A stretch of 64,000 bases of DNA from Syntrophales bacterium (lineage in GTDB: Bacteria; Desulfobacterota; Syntrophia; Syntrophales; UBA8958), in contig JAOAFE010000002.1 in assembly GCA_026416455.1 (NCBI GenBank), positions 150,212 to 214,211 on the forward strand, in the 5' to 3' direction. A model generated the notes under the pieces. The model made no database searches. It was given only the letters and a program-made list of their open reading frames with translations, and was not told where the DNA came from. This document shows, in pieces, positions 8,660 to 17,874 of this stretch; positions within the stretch are counted from its first letter, which is position 1, and each line of letters begins with the position of its first letter. Position numbers and translations under genes: made by a program.

Positions 8660-9637
8660 ATGGTTAGTCGTATCGATCTTTTATACGCCTTCGTCGCCAA
8701 CCGAAAACGTTTTTTCACGGGAGGATGGGGAGATATAGGGGTCCTGCAGTCATTGGTGGGGGATTATGCTCCTCCCACGGGAAACGGAACGGAGATAGAG
8801 ATAAATTGGATGGAGGATGAACACAAAGGATTTTTTTCCATAAAAAGAGGCTTCTTCGATTCACCGGCACGAGACGTAGGTCTACCTGAGCAAAGCAGAC
8901 AAGCCTATGTGGAATGGATCATGCCGGCAGATAGCACCTCCCATACACCCATTACTATTCATTTTGCCGCCACGGGAGACGAGGGTTTCTCAAGACGGCG
9001 TATGGCGTTCGGCTTGCCTCTTGCCCGCCGCGGAGTTGGTTCGGTCATATTGGAAAATCCTTATTACGGGCGAAGACGTCCAAGGGCCCAAGAGGGGAAG
9101 TTTCTCCCTTACGTGAGCGATCTGTGGAAAATGGGACGGGCGTCGACCGAAGAGGGCCTGGCCATTTCCCGCTGGTTAAGAAGACAGGGGTACAAGAGAC
9201 TCATCGCCTGCGGCGTCAGTATGGGAGGTCACATTGCCGCCAAAGTAGCTAACTTCAGCTCGGAACCAATGGGTTGCGTTGCCTTCCTTGCACCCCACAG
9301 TGCCGAGGCAGTTTATCTGCAGGGGATTTTAAGTAAATATGTAGCCTGGGAGGTTTTGGAGCGCGAAGCCAGAGGGGATTTTGCTGTCCGGGATTTTTTT
9401 CGAGCGGTCCTTTCGCAAACGGATATTCGTACCACCCCTCCTCGATATTCCATGAAGGCGGCGCTGATCATTGGGGCGCTGAAAGATGCTTATATTCCCC
9501 GGGAATCGGTTGAGACGCTGAAGAAACATTGGCCGGATGCAAGGCTCAAGTGGGTAAGAGGAGGACATGTAACTGCCTTCCTGCTACACCGAGAGGCATT
9601 AATCCAAGGAGTATGGGAAGTGTTGAGGGAACTTTAA
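8660..9637 (+). CDS. Alpha/beta hydrolase, DUF2048/ABHD18-like
   Basis: 'VGSVILENPYYGRRRPRAQ' and nucleophile elbow 'GVSMGGHIAAKVAN'. Confidence 0.75.
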   Translation: MVSRIDLLYAFVANRKRFFTGGWGDIGVLQSLVGDYAPPTGNGTEIEINWMEDEHKGFFSIKRGFFDSPARDVGLPEQSRQAYVEWIMPADSTSHTPITIHFAATGDEGFSRRRMAFGLPLARRGVGSVILENPYYGRRRPRAQEGKFLPYVSDLWKMGRASTEEGLAISRWLRRQGYKRLIACGVSMGGHIAAKVANFSSEPMGCVAFLAPHSAEAVYLQGILSKYVAWEVLEREARGDFAVRDFFRAVLSQTDIRTTPPRYSMKAALIIGALKDAYIPRESVETLKKHWPDARLKWVRGGHVTAFLLHREALIQGVWEVLREL

Positions 9638-9640
9638 GAG

Positions 9641-10741
9641 ATGAAGATATTTACCCTTCGCTCTTCGTACGATTATGAACGGCTGAGGACAGACGTATAT
9701 ACCCTTGTATCAAAGGTCATTCCCGATAGTATCTTGACCGGGAAAAGGGTGTTGGTAAAGCCAAACCTGCTCCTTCCCGCCACACCTGAGCAGGCCGTCT
9801 GTACCCATCCCCTCGTTGTAAGGGCGACGGTGGAATACGTGCTTGAAGCGGGTGGGCGTCCTATAGTCGCCGATAGCCCGGCTTTGGGGACCTTCGCCCG
9901 CGTAATGAAGGTGTCGGGACTGGAGGAGGCCCTTTGCGACCTACCTGTCTTATGTCTTCCGTTCCGGAACTCAATAGCCGTTGATTGCGGCCCTCCTTTC
10001 GGTGACGTTGAGTTGGCCCAAGAGGCGGTCGAGTCGGAAGTCATAATCAACCTACCTAAGTTAAAAACTCATTCTCAAATGCTCCTTACCTTAGGGGTGA
10101 AGAACCTGTTCGGATGTTGTGTGGGGCACCGAAAAGTAGAGTGGCATCTTCGAGCGGGAGTTAATCGCCAGCTATTTGCCGATCTTTTGTTGTCCATAGC
10201 TAAGAGGCTTTCTCCCGCCGTAACCCTGCTAGATGGTATTCTGTCCTTGGAAGGGGAGGGTCCCGGAAAGAGGGGGCATCCTCGCCCGTTGGGAACGCTG
10301 ATTGCGTCTGATCACCTACTGGGAGTGGACATCGCCGTAAGTCGTATGCTGGGATTGAGAATCGAAGAAGTGCCCGTTCTGGCAGCGGCTGATCGACAGG
10401 GGTTACTTCCCGATCCGAAGGAAATACCCGCCTTCGATATGTCAATAAAAGATTTTCAGCTCCCGACCTTAGAACCCCTACTGGCCACAGTGGGCCCCTT
10501 TGATGGGGTGTTGAGGAAATATTTCGTTGCCCGCCCGGTGCCGGATAAAGTGCGGTGTCTCCTGTGTGGGGAATGTGCAAAGATGTGTCCTGTCCAGGCG
10601 ATAAAGATGGGAAAGGGGCTTGACATCGCTTACGACCGGTGCATTCGCTGTTACTGCTGTATCGAGGTATGTCCTTATGGGGCAATGGCAAAAGAAGAAG
10701 GCCTTTTTGCGAGGTTAATTAGGCATGTTTTTAAAAGGTGA
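9641..10741 (+). CDS. DUF362 protein with C-terminal 2x[4Fe-4S] ferredoxin domain
   Basis: 'GKRVLVKPNLLLPATPEQAVCTHPLVVRATVEYV', 'CLLCGECAKMCPVQAI...CIRCYCCIEVCPYGA'. Confidence 0.88.
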   Translation: MKIFTLRSSYDYERLRTDVYTLVSKVIPDSILTGKRVLVKPNLLLPATPEQAVCTHPLVVRATVEYVLEAGGRPIVADSPALGTFARVMKVSGLEEALCDLPVLCLPFRNSIAVDCGPPFGDVELAQEAVESEVIINLPKLKTHSQMLLTLGVKNLFGCCVGHRKVEWHLRAGVNRQLFADLLLSIAKRLSPAVTLLDGILSLEGEGPGKRGHPRPLGTLIASDHLLGVDIAVSRMLGLRIEEVPVLAAADRQGLLPDPKEIPAFDMSIKDFQLPTLEPLLATVGPFDGVLRKYFVARPVPDKVRCLLCGECAKMCPVQAIKMGKGLDIAYDRCIRCYCCIEVCPYGAMAKEEGLFARLIRHVFKR

Positions 10742-11502
10742 AGGTCATGAATGATTTCTCGGTGCTTTCTAATTTGATTAAAACCCTCCGATCACCGGAG
10801 GGATGTCCCTGGGATCGGACACAGAAAAAGGCTGATCTGGGAAAGTATCTCATAAACGAGGCCTATGAGGTATTAGATGCCATCGAGTCAGGGGACAAGA
10901 TCGCCTTCCGGGAGGAATTGGGGGATTTGCTGTTTCAGATCGTTTTTCTGGCCGTCTTGGCCGAAGAGGAGGGGGAGTTTACGTTGGAGGAAGTGGTATC
11001 TCATGTGAAAGAAAAAATGGTACGTCGCCATCCGCACGTGTTTGGGGAAAGGGCGGTGGATGGGGTAGAGGAGGTAAAGAAGAATTGGGAACTAATGAAG
11101 ATGGAGGAAGGAAAATCGCTGCTTAACGGGACACCGCGGTCCCTGCCCGCCCTGAGACGGGCTCAGGAAATCACCAAAAGGGCAGCTCGGGTGGGCTTTG
11201 ATTGGCCACAGATAGAAGGGTTGTGGAAAAAGATGGACGAGGAACTCGATGAACTGAAACAGGCTTTGGCAGCGCAAGACAAAGATAAAGTCGAGTTGGA
11301 GGTGGGCGATCTTCTTTTCACCTGCGTTAACCTGGCCCGGTTTCTCCAAGTAGAAGCGGAAGAGGCTTTACGAAATACAACCGATCGTTTTGTTGAGCGC
11401 TTTTCTTACATTGAAGATAGGTTGAAGGCCAAAGGGAAAAAGCTGGAAGAGGCGACGTTAGAAGAAATGGACGCCCTGTGGGAGGAGGCAAAAGGCAAGT
11501 GA
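10738..11502 (+). CDS. mazG: Nucleoside triphosphate pyrophosphohydrolase MazG
   Basis: 'LRSPEGCPWDRTQKKADLGKYLINEAYEVLDAIESGD...EELGDLLFQIVF' and a second MazG repeat. Confidence 0.95.
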   Translation: MKVMNDFSVLSNLIKTLRSPEGCPWDRTQKKADLGKYLINEAYEVLDAIESGDKIAFREELGDLLFQIVFLAVLAEEEGEFTLEEVVSHVKEKMVRRHPHVFGERAVDGVEEVKKNWELMKMEEGKSLLNGTPRSLPALRRAQEITKRAARVGFDWPQIEGLWKKMDEELDELKQALAAQDKDKVELEVGDLLFTCVNLARFLQVEAEEALRNTTDRFVERFSYIEDRLKAKGKKLEEATLEEMDALWEEAKGK

Positions 11503-12803
11503 TTTTTAGGGACGGGGAACCAGATATCCGTGTGGGTCTTGTTGAAGGAGAAAAGGAGATCGAAGGCTTCCTGGAGGGTCCATACGAGTTAGACGGTATT
11601 CTCGTAACCAATGTCCCCTTTAGAGTGGTGGTAGAGGGAGGAAGACTTGTCTTGACCGTAAAAGGAGAAGTTAAGGGTAAGAGCAAGCAATGGACCTGTA
11701 CGCCTAAAAGCGATGTCTCGACTCTTTCCCTATCGGGTGTCACCATCGGACGCAAGTTTCACTGGGAAAGAACAGAAAAACAGCTTTTCCGCGGGACCGT
11801 AAGTTTTTTCTGGGACGAAGGGGCGCTAATTGCCGTCAACCGGTTGCCCTTGGAACAGTATTTGGAGATCGTCGTTTCTTCTGAAATGAGTGACCGGGCG
11901 CCGGAGGAATTCTTGAAGGCCCACGCCGTGATCGCACGATCATGGGCGGGACGCATTCTCTCGGCAGAAGCGGATGGATCCTCGATGGAGATGGTTCCAA
12001 GGGAAGGAGAATTCATCCGGTGGTATGATTGGACGGGACACGGCAACTTCGATGTCTGTGGGGATGATCATTGTCAACGTTATCAAGGAATCGGACGTAT
12101 GAAAACGGGGAAGGCAGCTCAGGCGGTCAGAGATACGAGAGGCCTCTTTCTCATTTTTGCGGGAAAGATCTGCGATGCGCGATATCATAAGGCCTGTGGA
12201 GGGAGAACGGAACTTTTTTCAAGCGCCTGGGATGCCCGAGAGGTGCCGTATATCAAGTCTGTCTCCTGTGGAGAGAGGGATTTTTCGGCCATTGGTAATG
12301 AAAGGGAGGCAGAAGATTGGATCCGGTCACATCCACCCGCCTTTTGCGGCGTCAAGGAAAAAGGCATATTGGAAAGCATCCTCAATGAATATGACCGGGA
12401 GACGGAGGATTTTTTCCGCTGGGAAGTGACGTACAGCAGAGAAGAGCTCACGGCTATGGTAAAGGAAAAGTCGGGGATAGATTTCGGTCGCATCGAAGCC
12501 CTGCTCCCCTTAGCTCGGGGACCATCGGGTAGGATTTATCGCTTGGAGATTAGAGGAAGTAGACGCAATGTTATTGTGGGGAAGGAGTTGGAAATCAGAC
12601 GCTGGCTTTCTCCTACGCATCTTTTGAGCAGTGCCTTTATTGTGAAGGTAGCAGGTGATACCTTTCGGATAAAAGGGGCGGGTTGGGGACATGGGGTAGG
12701 TCTCTGTCAGATTGGAGCGGCAGTTATGGCTTCACTGGATTGGGATTTTACGCGAATTCTCTCTCACTATTTCCCCTCTACTTCTCTTTACCGCCTTTAC
12801 TAA
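11499..12803 (+). CDS. SpoIID/LytB-domain protein without an obvious signal peptide
   Basis: 'EQYLEIVVSSEMSDRAPEEFLKAHAVIARSWA', 'CDARYHKACGGRTE', 'GAGWGHGVGLCQIGA'; GTG at 11499 overlaps the mazG stop (GTGA). Confidence 0.88.
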   Translation: MIFRDGEPDIRVGLVEGEKEIEGFLEGPYELDGILVTNVPFRVVVEGGRLVLTVKGEVKGKSKQWTCTPKSDVSTLSLSGVTIGRKFHWERTEKQLFRGTVSFFWDEGALIAVNRLPLEQYLEIVVSSEMSDRAPEEFLKAHAVIARSWAGRILSAEADGSSMEMVPREGEFIRWYDWTGHGNFDVCGDDHCQRYQGIGRMKTGKAAQAVRDTRGLFLIFAGKICDARYHKACGGRTELFSSAWDAREVPYIKSVSCGERDFSAIGNEREAEDWIRSHPPAFCGVKEKGILESILNEYDRETEDFFRWEVTYSREELTAMVKEKSGIDFGRIEALLPLARGPSGRIYRLEIRGSRRNVIVGKELEIRRWLSPTHLLSSAFIVKVAGDTFRIKGAGWGHGVGLCQIGAAVMASLDWDFTRILSHYFPSTSLYRLY

Positions 12804-13225
12804 AGATGGGGAGGAGGTTCGTTCCATTGAAGCCAGTAGAGGCCTAGTATTTTCATCGCTTCAGTAAACTCGATGAAATTAACTGGCTTACAGACATAGC
12901 CGTTGGCTCCGCGACGATAAGCTTCTTTTCGATCCCTATCTTCCCGCGATGAAGAAAGGACAACGACGACAAGCATCTGTGTTCGCTCTTGAGACCTTAT
13001 TTTTTCAAGGAGCTCAAAACCGTCAATCCGAGGTAGTTTCAGGTCAAGGAGAACAAGAACGGGGAGTCTATTTTCTGGGTTAAATAGGTAATCCATGGCT
13101 TCGACTCCATCTTGGGCTACGACAAAATCATAAGACCATCCGTTTTTTCGAAAGGCACGAATCGTCAAATCTACATCATCAGGATTGTCTTCCACGAGTA
13201 ATATAGGATTTCCTTTTCTCGTCAC
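12800..13225 (-). CDS. Rcp1-type single-domain response regulator
   Basis: 'ILLVEDNPDDVDLTIRAFRKNGW...VLLDLKLPRIDGFELL...NGYVCKPVNFIEFTEAM'. Confidence 0.93.
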   Translation of the reverse strand: MTRKGNPILLVEDNPDDVDLTIRAFRKNGWSYDFVVAQDGVEAMDYLFNPENRLPVLVLLDLKLPRIDGFELLEKIRSQERTQMLVVVVLSSSREDRDRKEAYRRGANGYVCKPVNFIEFTEAMKILGLYWLQWNEPPPHL

Positions 13226-15396
13226 TTGCCCGTCTCCTCGCCGTGAGGTAAATAAAAATAGAAGGTGGCTCCTGCATGGGGCATACCTTCTCCTCTAATC
13301 CAACCGCCGTGGCGTTTAATGATCCGGTCGACAATGGTCAGCCCAATACCTGTTCCTGGATATTCAGATAGGCCGTGTAGTCTTTGGAAGGGGTGAAAAA
13401 GTTTCTCCGCATACCTCATATCGAATCCCGTTCCGTTGTCCCTGATGAAGTAGACCGATCCATTTTCGCCATTTTCAACTCCGAACTCGATTTTAGCCTC
13501 TTCTTTTCGGATTGACGTAAACTTCCAGGCATTGTCGAGTAGATTTCTCAAGGCAATAAAGATGAGTTTTCTGTCTGCCCAGGCAAACATATTATCATAA
13601 CAGGTGAAGTTTATGTGACGAGATGGATCCTCTGACCTCAATTCGTCCATAATATCTCGGGCCATGGCCCCTAGATCCACCTGCTCTTTTTTTATCTCCT
13701 GGCGGCTTAAGCGCGATAGTTTAAGGAGTTCGTCGATGAGATAGGACATTCTGTCCGAGGCTTGCAGGATACGGGAAAGCATCCCCTTTGCTTCGTCACT
13801 CAATTCATGGCCGAAATCTTCCTCTAGGGCCCGGGCAAATCCGGAAATAGCTCTCAGCGGTGCTCTTAAGTCATGAGAAACGGAATAGCTAAAAGCTTCC
13901 AGTTCGTTCGTTCTTTCCGCTACCCGTCTTTCTAATTCTTCATTTAATCGCCTGATGGCTTCTTCTGCTTCCCATTGGGCACTTATGTCCCTCGTGACAC
14001 CTACTATTTCCTTGGGCTTTCCTTCTTTGTCTAGGATGATCGTGGCTGAGGTTTCCACCGGTAACATCTTTCCCCCTTTTCCTACGAGTACATGTCTTGT
14101 CGTGCGCACTCGGTCCTCTGCTTTCCCTCCGACAAAAGATTCTATCCGTTCGTGGAGGGCCCGCCGCAGGGAGGGATAATCCTGAGGCATAAGCAGGTCC
14201 TTCAACGTTAAATTTTCTGCCTCTGCTGGAGTATACCCCGATAAATTGTAGGCGGAGGGGCTGAGATAGAAAAAACGTTCCGATTCGATGTCCATCACCC
14301 AGACAACGTCTGCTGTGTTTTCGGCAATGAGTCGGTAGTGCTCTTCTTTTTCACGCAAATTCGTTTCCAGGGCGTGTTCTCTTTCGTAGTGGGTCCTCAT
14401 CCGTCTTGACCACACGAGCGATAGGCCGAAAGCACAGGCGAAGATTATGGCCAACACAGTTACGCCGATAAAAATGGCCAGTTGATTGATGGGACGGTAA
14501 ATTTCTTCAATATCGATCTTGGCTAGGATCAGCCAGTTGGTCTCTGGCACCTCTTTGATGCAGGCGAGAACCGGTTTCCCTCGGTAATCCTTGCCCTGGA
14601 CAAAACCCCGTGCTCCCAGGGCTGCCATGGCGGCCGGCAATTCCTTCTCTGTCAGTTTTCTTCTTAATTTTAAGGCCGCCCCTTGGACGAATCGAAGTTC
14701 GTTGAGAAAAACGACCTCTTCTCCTTCCCTCCTTACCATGAGGGTTTCTGCCGAATCACTAGGCATGGGCCAGGATTGAATGGTGGGAAACAAAAAGGTA
14801 GCCGGATCGATACGCATCATGATGGCACCCACTATCTCTTCTCTGCCTTCTTCTCTAAGGGTCAAAGGAGCGGCAATATCGATGTGGATTCTTCTTTCGT
14901 CCGGAAATTCGTGCAGGTCGGACATGGCGACCTCTCTCTTTTCAAGGGACGTAAGAACTAAGTGGCGGGCATATGGACCGATACTATCTCCCCGATAGCC
15001 CAAGTACCACCGAGATTTCAGCCCGAGGTCTAAGAGTTGAATGGAGATGTACTGTTCACAGCGGTAAAGGCTCGAGATCGTGTCTAAAACTATGTTCTGG
15101 GCCCTTTTATCTCCGGAAAAGAATTTTTTCACCTCCAGGGCAAAGGCAGAGTTTTGGGATAGGATTTCTGCGTCTTTCAGCCGTTCCCGACGCCATGAGA
15201 CGATTTGTTTCACTTTTTCGTCCGCCACGGCGGCTAGCATCTTATGCTGATGTAATTTGATACTCTCTTTCTGTTTTTGGTAGACATACGTACCCACTGA
15301 GATTATACCGGCTGCCAGGGCAACAAAGGTTATGGCCACCGGTAAAACGGATAGTTTATCTTTCTTGTTCTTCATTGTCCCCCGTGAAAAAATCAT
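13222..15396 (-). CDS. Membrane sensor histidine kinase (extracytoplasmic Cache-like + PAS + HisKA + HATPase)
   Basis: N-terminal TM, second TM near aa 305, PAS, 'SYSVSHDLRAPLRAISGFARAL', 'GTGIGLTIVDRIIKRHGG'. Confidence 0.92.
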   Translation of the reverse strand: MIFSRGTMKNKKDKLSVLPVAITFVALAAGIISVGTYVYQKQKESIKLHQHKMLAAVADEKVKQIVSWRRERLKDAEILSQNSAFALEVKKFFSGDKRAQNIVLDTISSLYRCEQYISIQLLDLGLKSRWYLGYRGDSIGPYARHLVLTSLEKREVAMSDLHEFPDERRIHIDIAAPLTLREEGREEIVGAIMMRIDPATFLFPTIQSWPMPSDSAETLMVRREGEEVVFLNELRFVQGAALKLRRKLTEKELPAAMAALGARGFVQGKDYRGKPVLACIKEVPETNWLILAKIDIEEIYRPINQLAIFIGVTVLAIIFACAFGLSLVWSRRMRTHYEREHALETNLREKEEHYRLIAENTADVVWVMDIESERFFYLSPSAYNLSGYTPAEAENLTLKDLLMPQDYPSLRRALHERIESFVGGKAEDRVRTTRHVLVGKGGKMLPVETSATIILDKEGKPKEIVGVTRDISAQWEAEEAIRRLNEELERRVAERTNELEAFSYSVSHDLRAPLRAISGFARALEEDFGHELSDEAKGMLSRILQASDRMSYLIDELLKLSRLSRQEIKKEQVDLGAMARDIMDELRSEDPSRHINFTCYDNMFAWADRKLIFIALRNLLDNAWKFTSIRKEEAKIEFGVENGENGSVYFIRDNGTGFDMRYAEKLFHPFQRLHGLSEYPGTGIGLTIVDRIIKRHGGWIRGEGMPHAGATFYFYLPHGEETGK

Positions 15397-15465
15397 TTAT
15401 CACACCTTTTATTGCGGTCAAGGGTATTGTGAGAGCGGATTTTTTGTGCCATACAGGCACCTTGT

Positions 15466-16176
15466 ATGGTGACAGATATAACGTCGATAACCACGGCTTT
15501 TATTTTGGGGGCAGGGAGAGGAGAGAGGCTGCGACCCATGACGGAGGAATATCCCAAGCCCCTTTTATTGGTGAGGGGGAGACCGGTGATTACGTATGTC
15601 ATGGATCATTTGCTCTCCGTCGGGGTAAAAAAGTTTATCGTCAATACCCATCATCGGGCGGAGAGGTACGCCGAAGTGTTCCCGGAAGGAAATTGGCGGG
15701 GGGTGCCGATCGACTTTCGATACGAACCCGTGCTTTTGAATACGGGAGGAGGATTGAAGAATATCGAAGATCTGATTCAGGGAGAGGAGCACCTTTGGGT
15801 ATACAACGGTGATATCATCTCTGATTTGCCTTTATCGCGGCTGGCCGAGGTTCATCTGGAGGGACAGAATGAAGTCACTTTGGCCTTAAGAACCAAAGGG
15901 AAAAACCTCAACGTGGGTGTCGATAGGGATGGCAGACCGTGTGATTTTCGCTTTGTGTTGGGGCGTAAATGTCATAGTTATCGTCAATTTGCGGGTATTT
16001 ATTTGGTGCGGACGGAATTTCTCTCCCGCTTGCCCGCGGGGGTGCCCATAGATATCGTAACTGTTTTTATCGACCTGGTGAAAGAAAAACCGGATGCCAT
16101 AGGAGGTGTAATCATAGACGAAGGCACCTGGGATGATGTAGGGGATGTGGCCACCTATCGGCAACTCAATGAGTGA
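15466..16176 (+). CDS. NDP-sugar pyrophosphorylase-type nucleotidyltransferase (MurU-like)
   Basis: 'AFILGAGRGERLRPMTEEYPKPLLLVRGRPVITYVMDHL', 'YEPVLLNTGGGLKN', 'DVGDVATYRQLNE'. Confidence 0.88.
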   Translation: MVTDITSITTAFILGAGRGERLRPMTEEYPKPLLLVRGRPVITYVMDHLLSVGVKKFIVNTHHRAERYAEVFPEGNWRGVPIDFRYEPVLLNTGGGLKNIEDLIQGEEHLWVYNGDIISDLPLSRLAEVHLEGQNEVTLALRTKGKNLNVGVDRDGRPCDFRFVLGRKCHSYRQFAGIYLVRTEFLSRLPAGVPIDIVTVFIDLVKEKPDAIGGVIIDEGTWDDVGDVATYRQLNE

Positions 16177-16182
16177 ATTCAT

Positions 16183-17184
16183 ATGGAGAGGCTAAAAATA
16201 GCTTTGACTTGGGCCAAAGAACAACTGGGGATGGGACGTGAGGAAGAAGTCAAGATGCAAGACCTCTTTAGGGGGGGATCGGGTAGGAGATATGTGCGCC
16301 TGATATGGGATAAAGGTTCGTGTATTCTCATGCTTTATGATACGGAGCGGAAAGAAAACGAATTCTTTGTCCCCCTGGCACGGTTTCTGGCTCGCCTGGG
16401 GGTGTCGGTACCTCACATTTTAGCGTGGGAAGGAGAAAAAAATTTTGTGCTCCTCGAGGATTTGGGAGACGATACCCTGTGGTCTCTGAGAGAACAAAGG
16501 GGCGAGAAGCTTTGGGAATTATATGGCAAAACTATAGAGGTCATTACGGTCCTACATACCTATCCTTTAGATGCGTTTCGGTCGCAGGGCCTATCCTCCA
16601 TGCCGGGATTCGATAAGACCCTCTATCAGTGGGAAAGGGACTATTTTCGTGAAAATTTCGTCTATCGATTGGCCGGCTTAGATCTCTCGGAAACAGAGGA
16701 GAAGGAACTGGAGACAGAGCTATCAATGCTCGCGGAAAGGCTACTATCTTTCCCTTCTTGCCTCATTCATCGTGATCTCCAGTCGCAGAATATAATGGTT
16801 TACAAAGAAAAACCGTATTTGATCGATTTCCAAGGTTTGAGGGAGGGAAACCCTCTTTACGACATAGCCTCTTTGGCGTACGATCCTTATATGCCCCTGT
16901 CGGATGAAGAGAGGATAAGGGTGGCAAACTACTATTATGAAATCAGGCCGTTCGAGCTTAATAGGGAAGAATTCTTTCTCAAACTCTGGGAAGCTGCGGC
17001 CCAAAGATTGATGCAGGCTCTGGGAGCTTATGCCTATCTTGGTGTGGTTAAGGGATTAGACAGTTTCCTTGCTTACGTCGGTCCAGGACTTAAGAATCTC
17101 CTTTGGGTTACTGAGAGAGTGCCTTCTCTTTCCCATCTTTACCGTCTTGCCCGTCGGCTGGAAGGGACTGTATTTAAATCGTAG
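16183..17184 (+). CDS. APH-fold sugar kinase-like phosphotransferase (AmgK-like)
   Basis: 'CLIHRDLQSQNIMVYKEKPYLIDFQGLREGNPLYDIASLAYDP'; follows the nucleotidyltransferase as in amgK-murU pairs. Confidence 0.82.
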   Translation: MERLKIALTWAKEQLGMGREEEVKMQDLFRGGSGRRYVRLIWDKGSCILMLYDTERKENEFFVPLARFLARLGVSVPHILAWEGEKNFVLLEDLGDDTLWSLREQRGEKLWELYGKTIEVITVLHTYPLDAFRSQGLSSMPGFDKTLYQWERDYFRENFVYRLAGLDLSETEEKELETELSMLAERLLSFPSCLIHRDLQSQNIMVYKEKPYLIDFQGLREGNPLYDIASLAYDPYMPLSDEERIRVANYYYEIRPFELNREEFFLKLWEAAAQRLMQALGAYAYLGVVKGLDSFLAYVGPGLKNLLWVTERVPSLSHLYRLARRLEGTVFKS

Positions 17185-17208
17185 GGTAGAAAAACAGGGA
17201 GAAAACAA

Positions 17209-17874
17209 ATGGAGAAAAGCAAGATTGCTTGTATCATTACGACGATAGCCGTGATTTGCTGGATTTTGTCCTGTGCTCCTGGACGGGAGATGTATCACGT
17301 AAAGTTAAAGTATGAACCAATGAGCGTGAAACCCCTATTTGAGGCAGGAGAGAGAAAACACGTGACCGTTGCCTTCTTTCGGGATGCGAGGACCATCGAC
17401 GACCCCGTCAAGATGGGGTGGGTCAGCCATCCAAAGGGGAGACGGTGGGTGATGCCGGAGGAAAAATATCCTGATGTGGCCGTGACGGAGGCCGTAAGAG
17501 AATACCTAAAAAGCTGCGGGGTGAGTGTGGAAGCCCAACATCCCCGCTGGGATCTGACGGAGGAATCAATCGAGGCAAATTGGGGACATATTATCTTAGG
17601 CGGTGCCATCGAAGAACTAGAAGTACTCTGTGATGATACGGATCGCTTCAATCCGGTAAAGAAATATCAAGCTAGAGTGAAGCTTAAGGTCGTTCTGGCC
17701 GATGGAAAGAGAAAGAAAATAGTTTACAGAACGGAAGCCGAGGCCCGTATGTCCCTCCAAGACATTTCCTGTTCGCCGGAAAAGATGGAAAAACTGCTGA
17801 ATGCCGCCCTTTACGAGGTTTTGGAGAGGATTTTTGCCGGAAAAGAAATGGTGCAATTGCTCAAGGCCCTATGA
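17209..17874 (+). CDS. Putative lipoprotein (~222 aa) of unknown function
   Basis: '[12 protein letters not shown]' lipobox-like N-terminus. Confidence 0.7.
   Translation: MEKSKIACIITTIAVICWILSCAPGREMYHVKLKYEPMSVKPLFEAGERKHVTVAFFRDARTIDDPVKMGWVSHPKGRRWVMPEEKYPDVAVTEAVREYLKSCGVSVEAQHPRWDLTEESIEANWGHIILGGAIEELEVLCDDTDRFNPVKKYQARVKLKVVLADGKRKKIVYRTEAEARMSLQDISCSPEKMEKLLNAALYEVLERIFAGKEMVQLLKAL

Noticed and set aside
8314-8718. 134 aa minus-strand ORF
   Set aside because: Antisense to truA and the next gene; no recognisable domain.
10200-10691. 163 aa minus-strand ORF
   Set aside because: Antisense to the DUF362 ferredoxin gene; shadow ORF.
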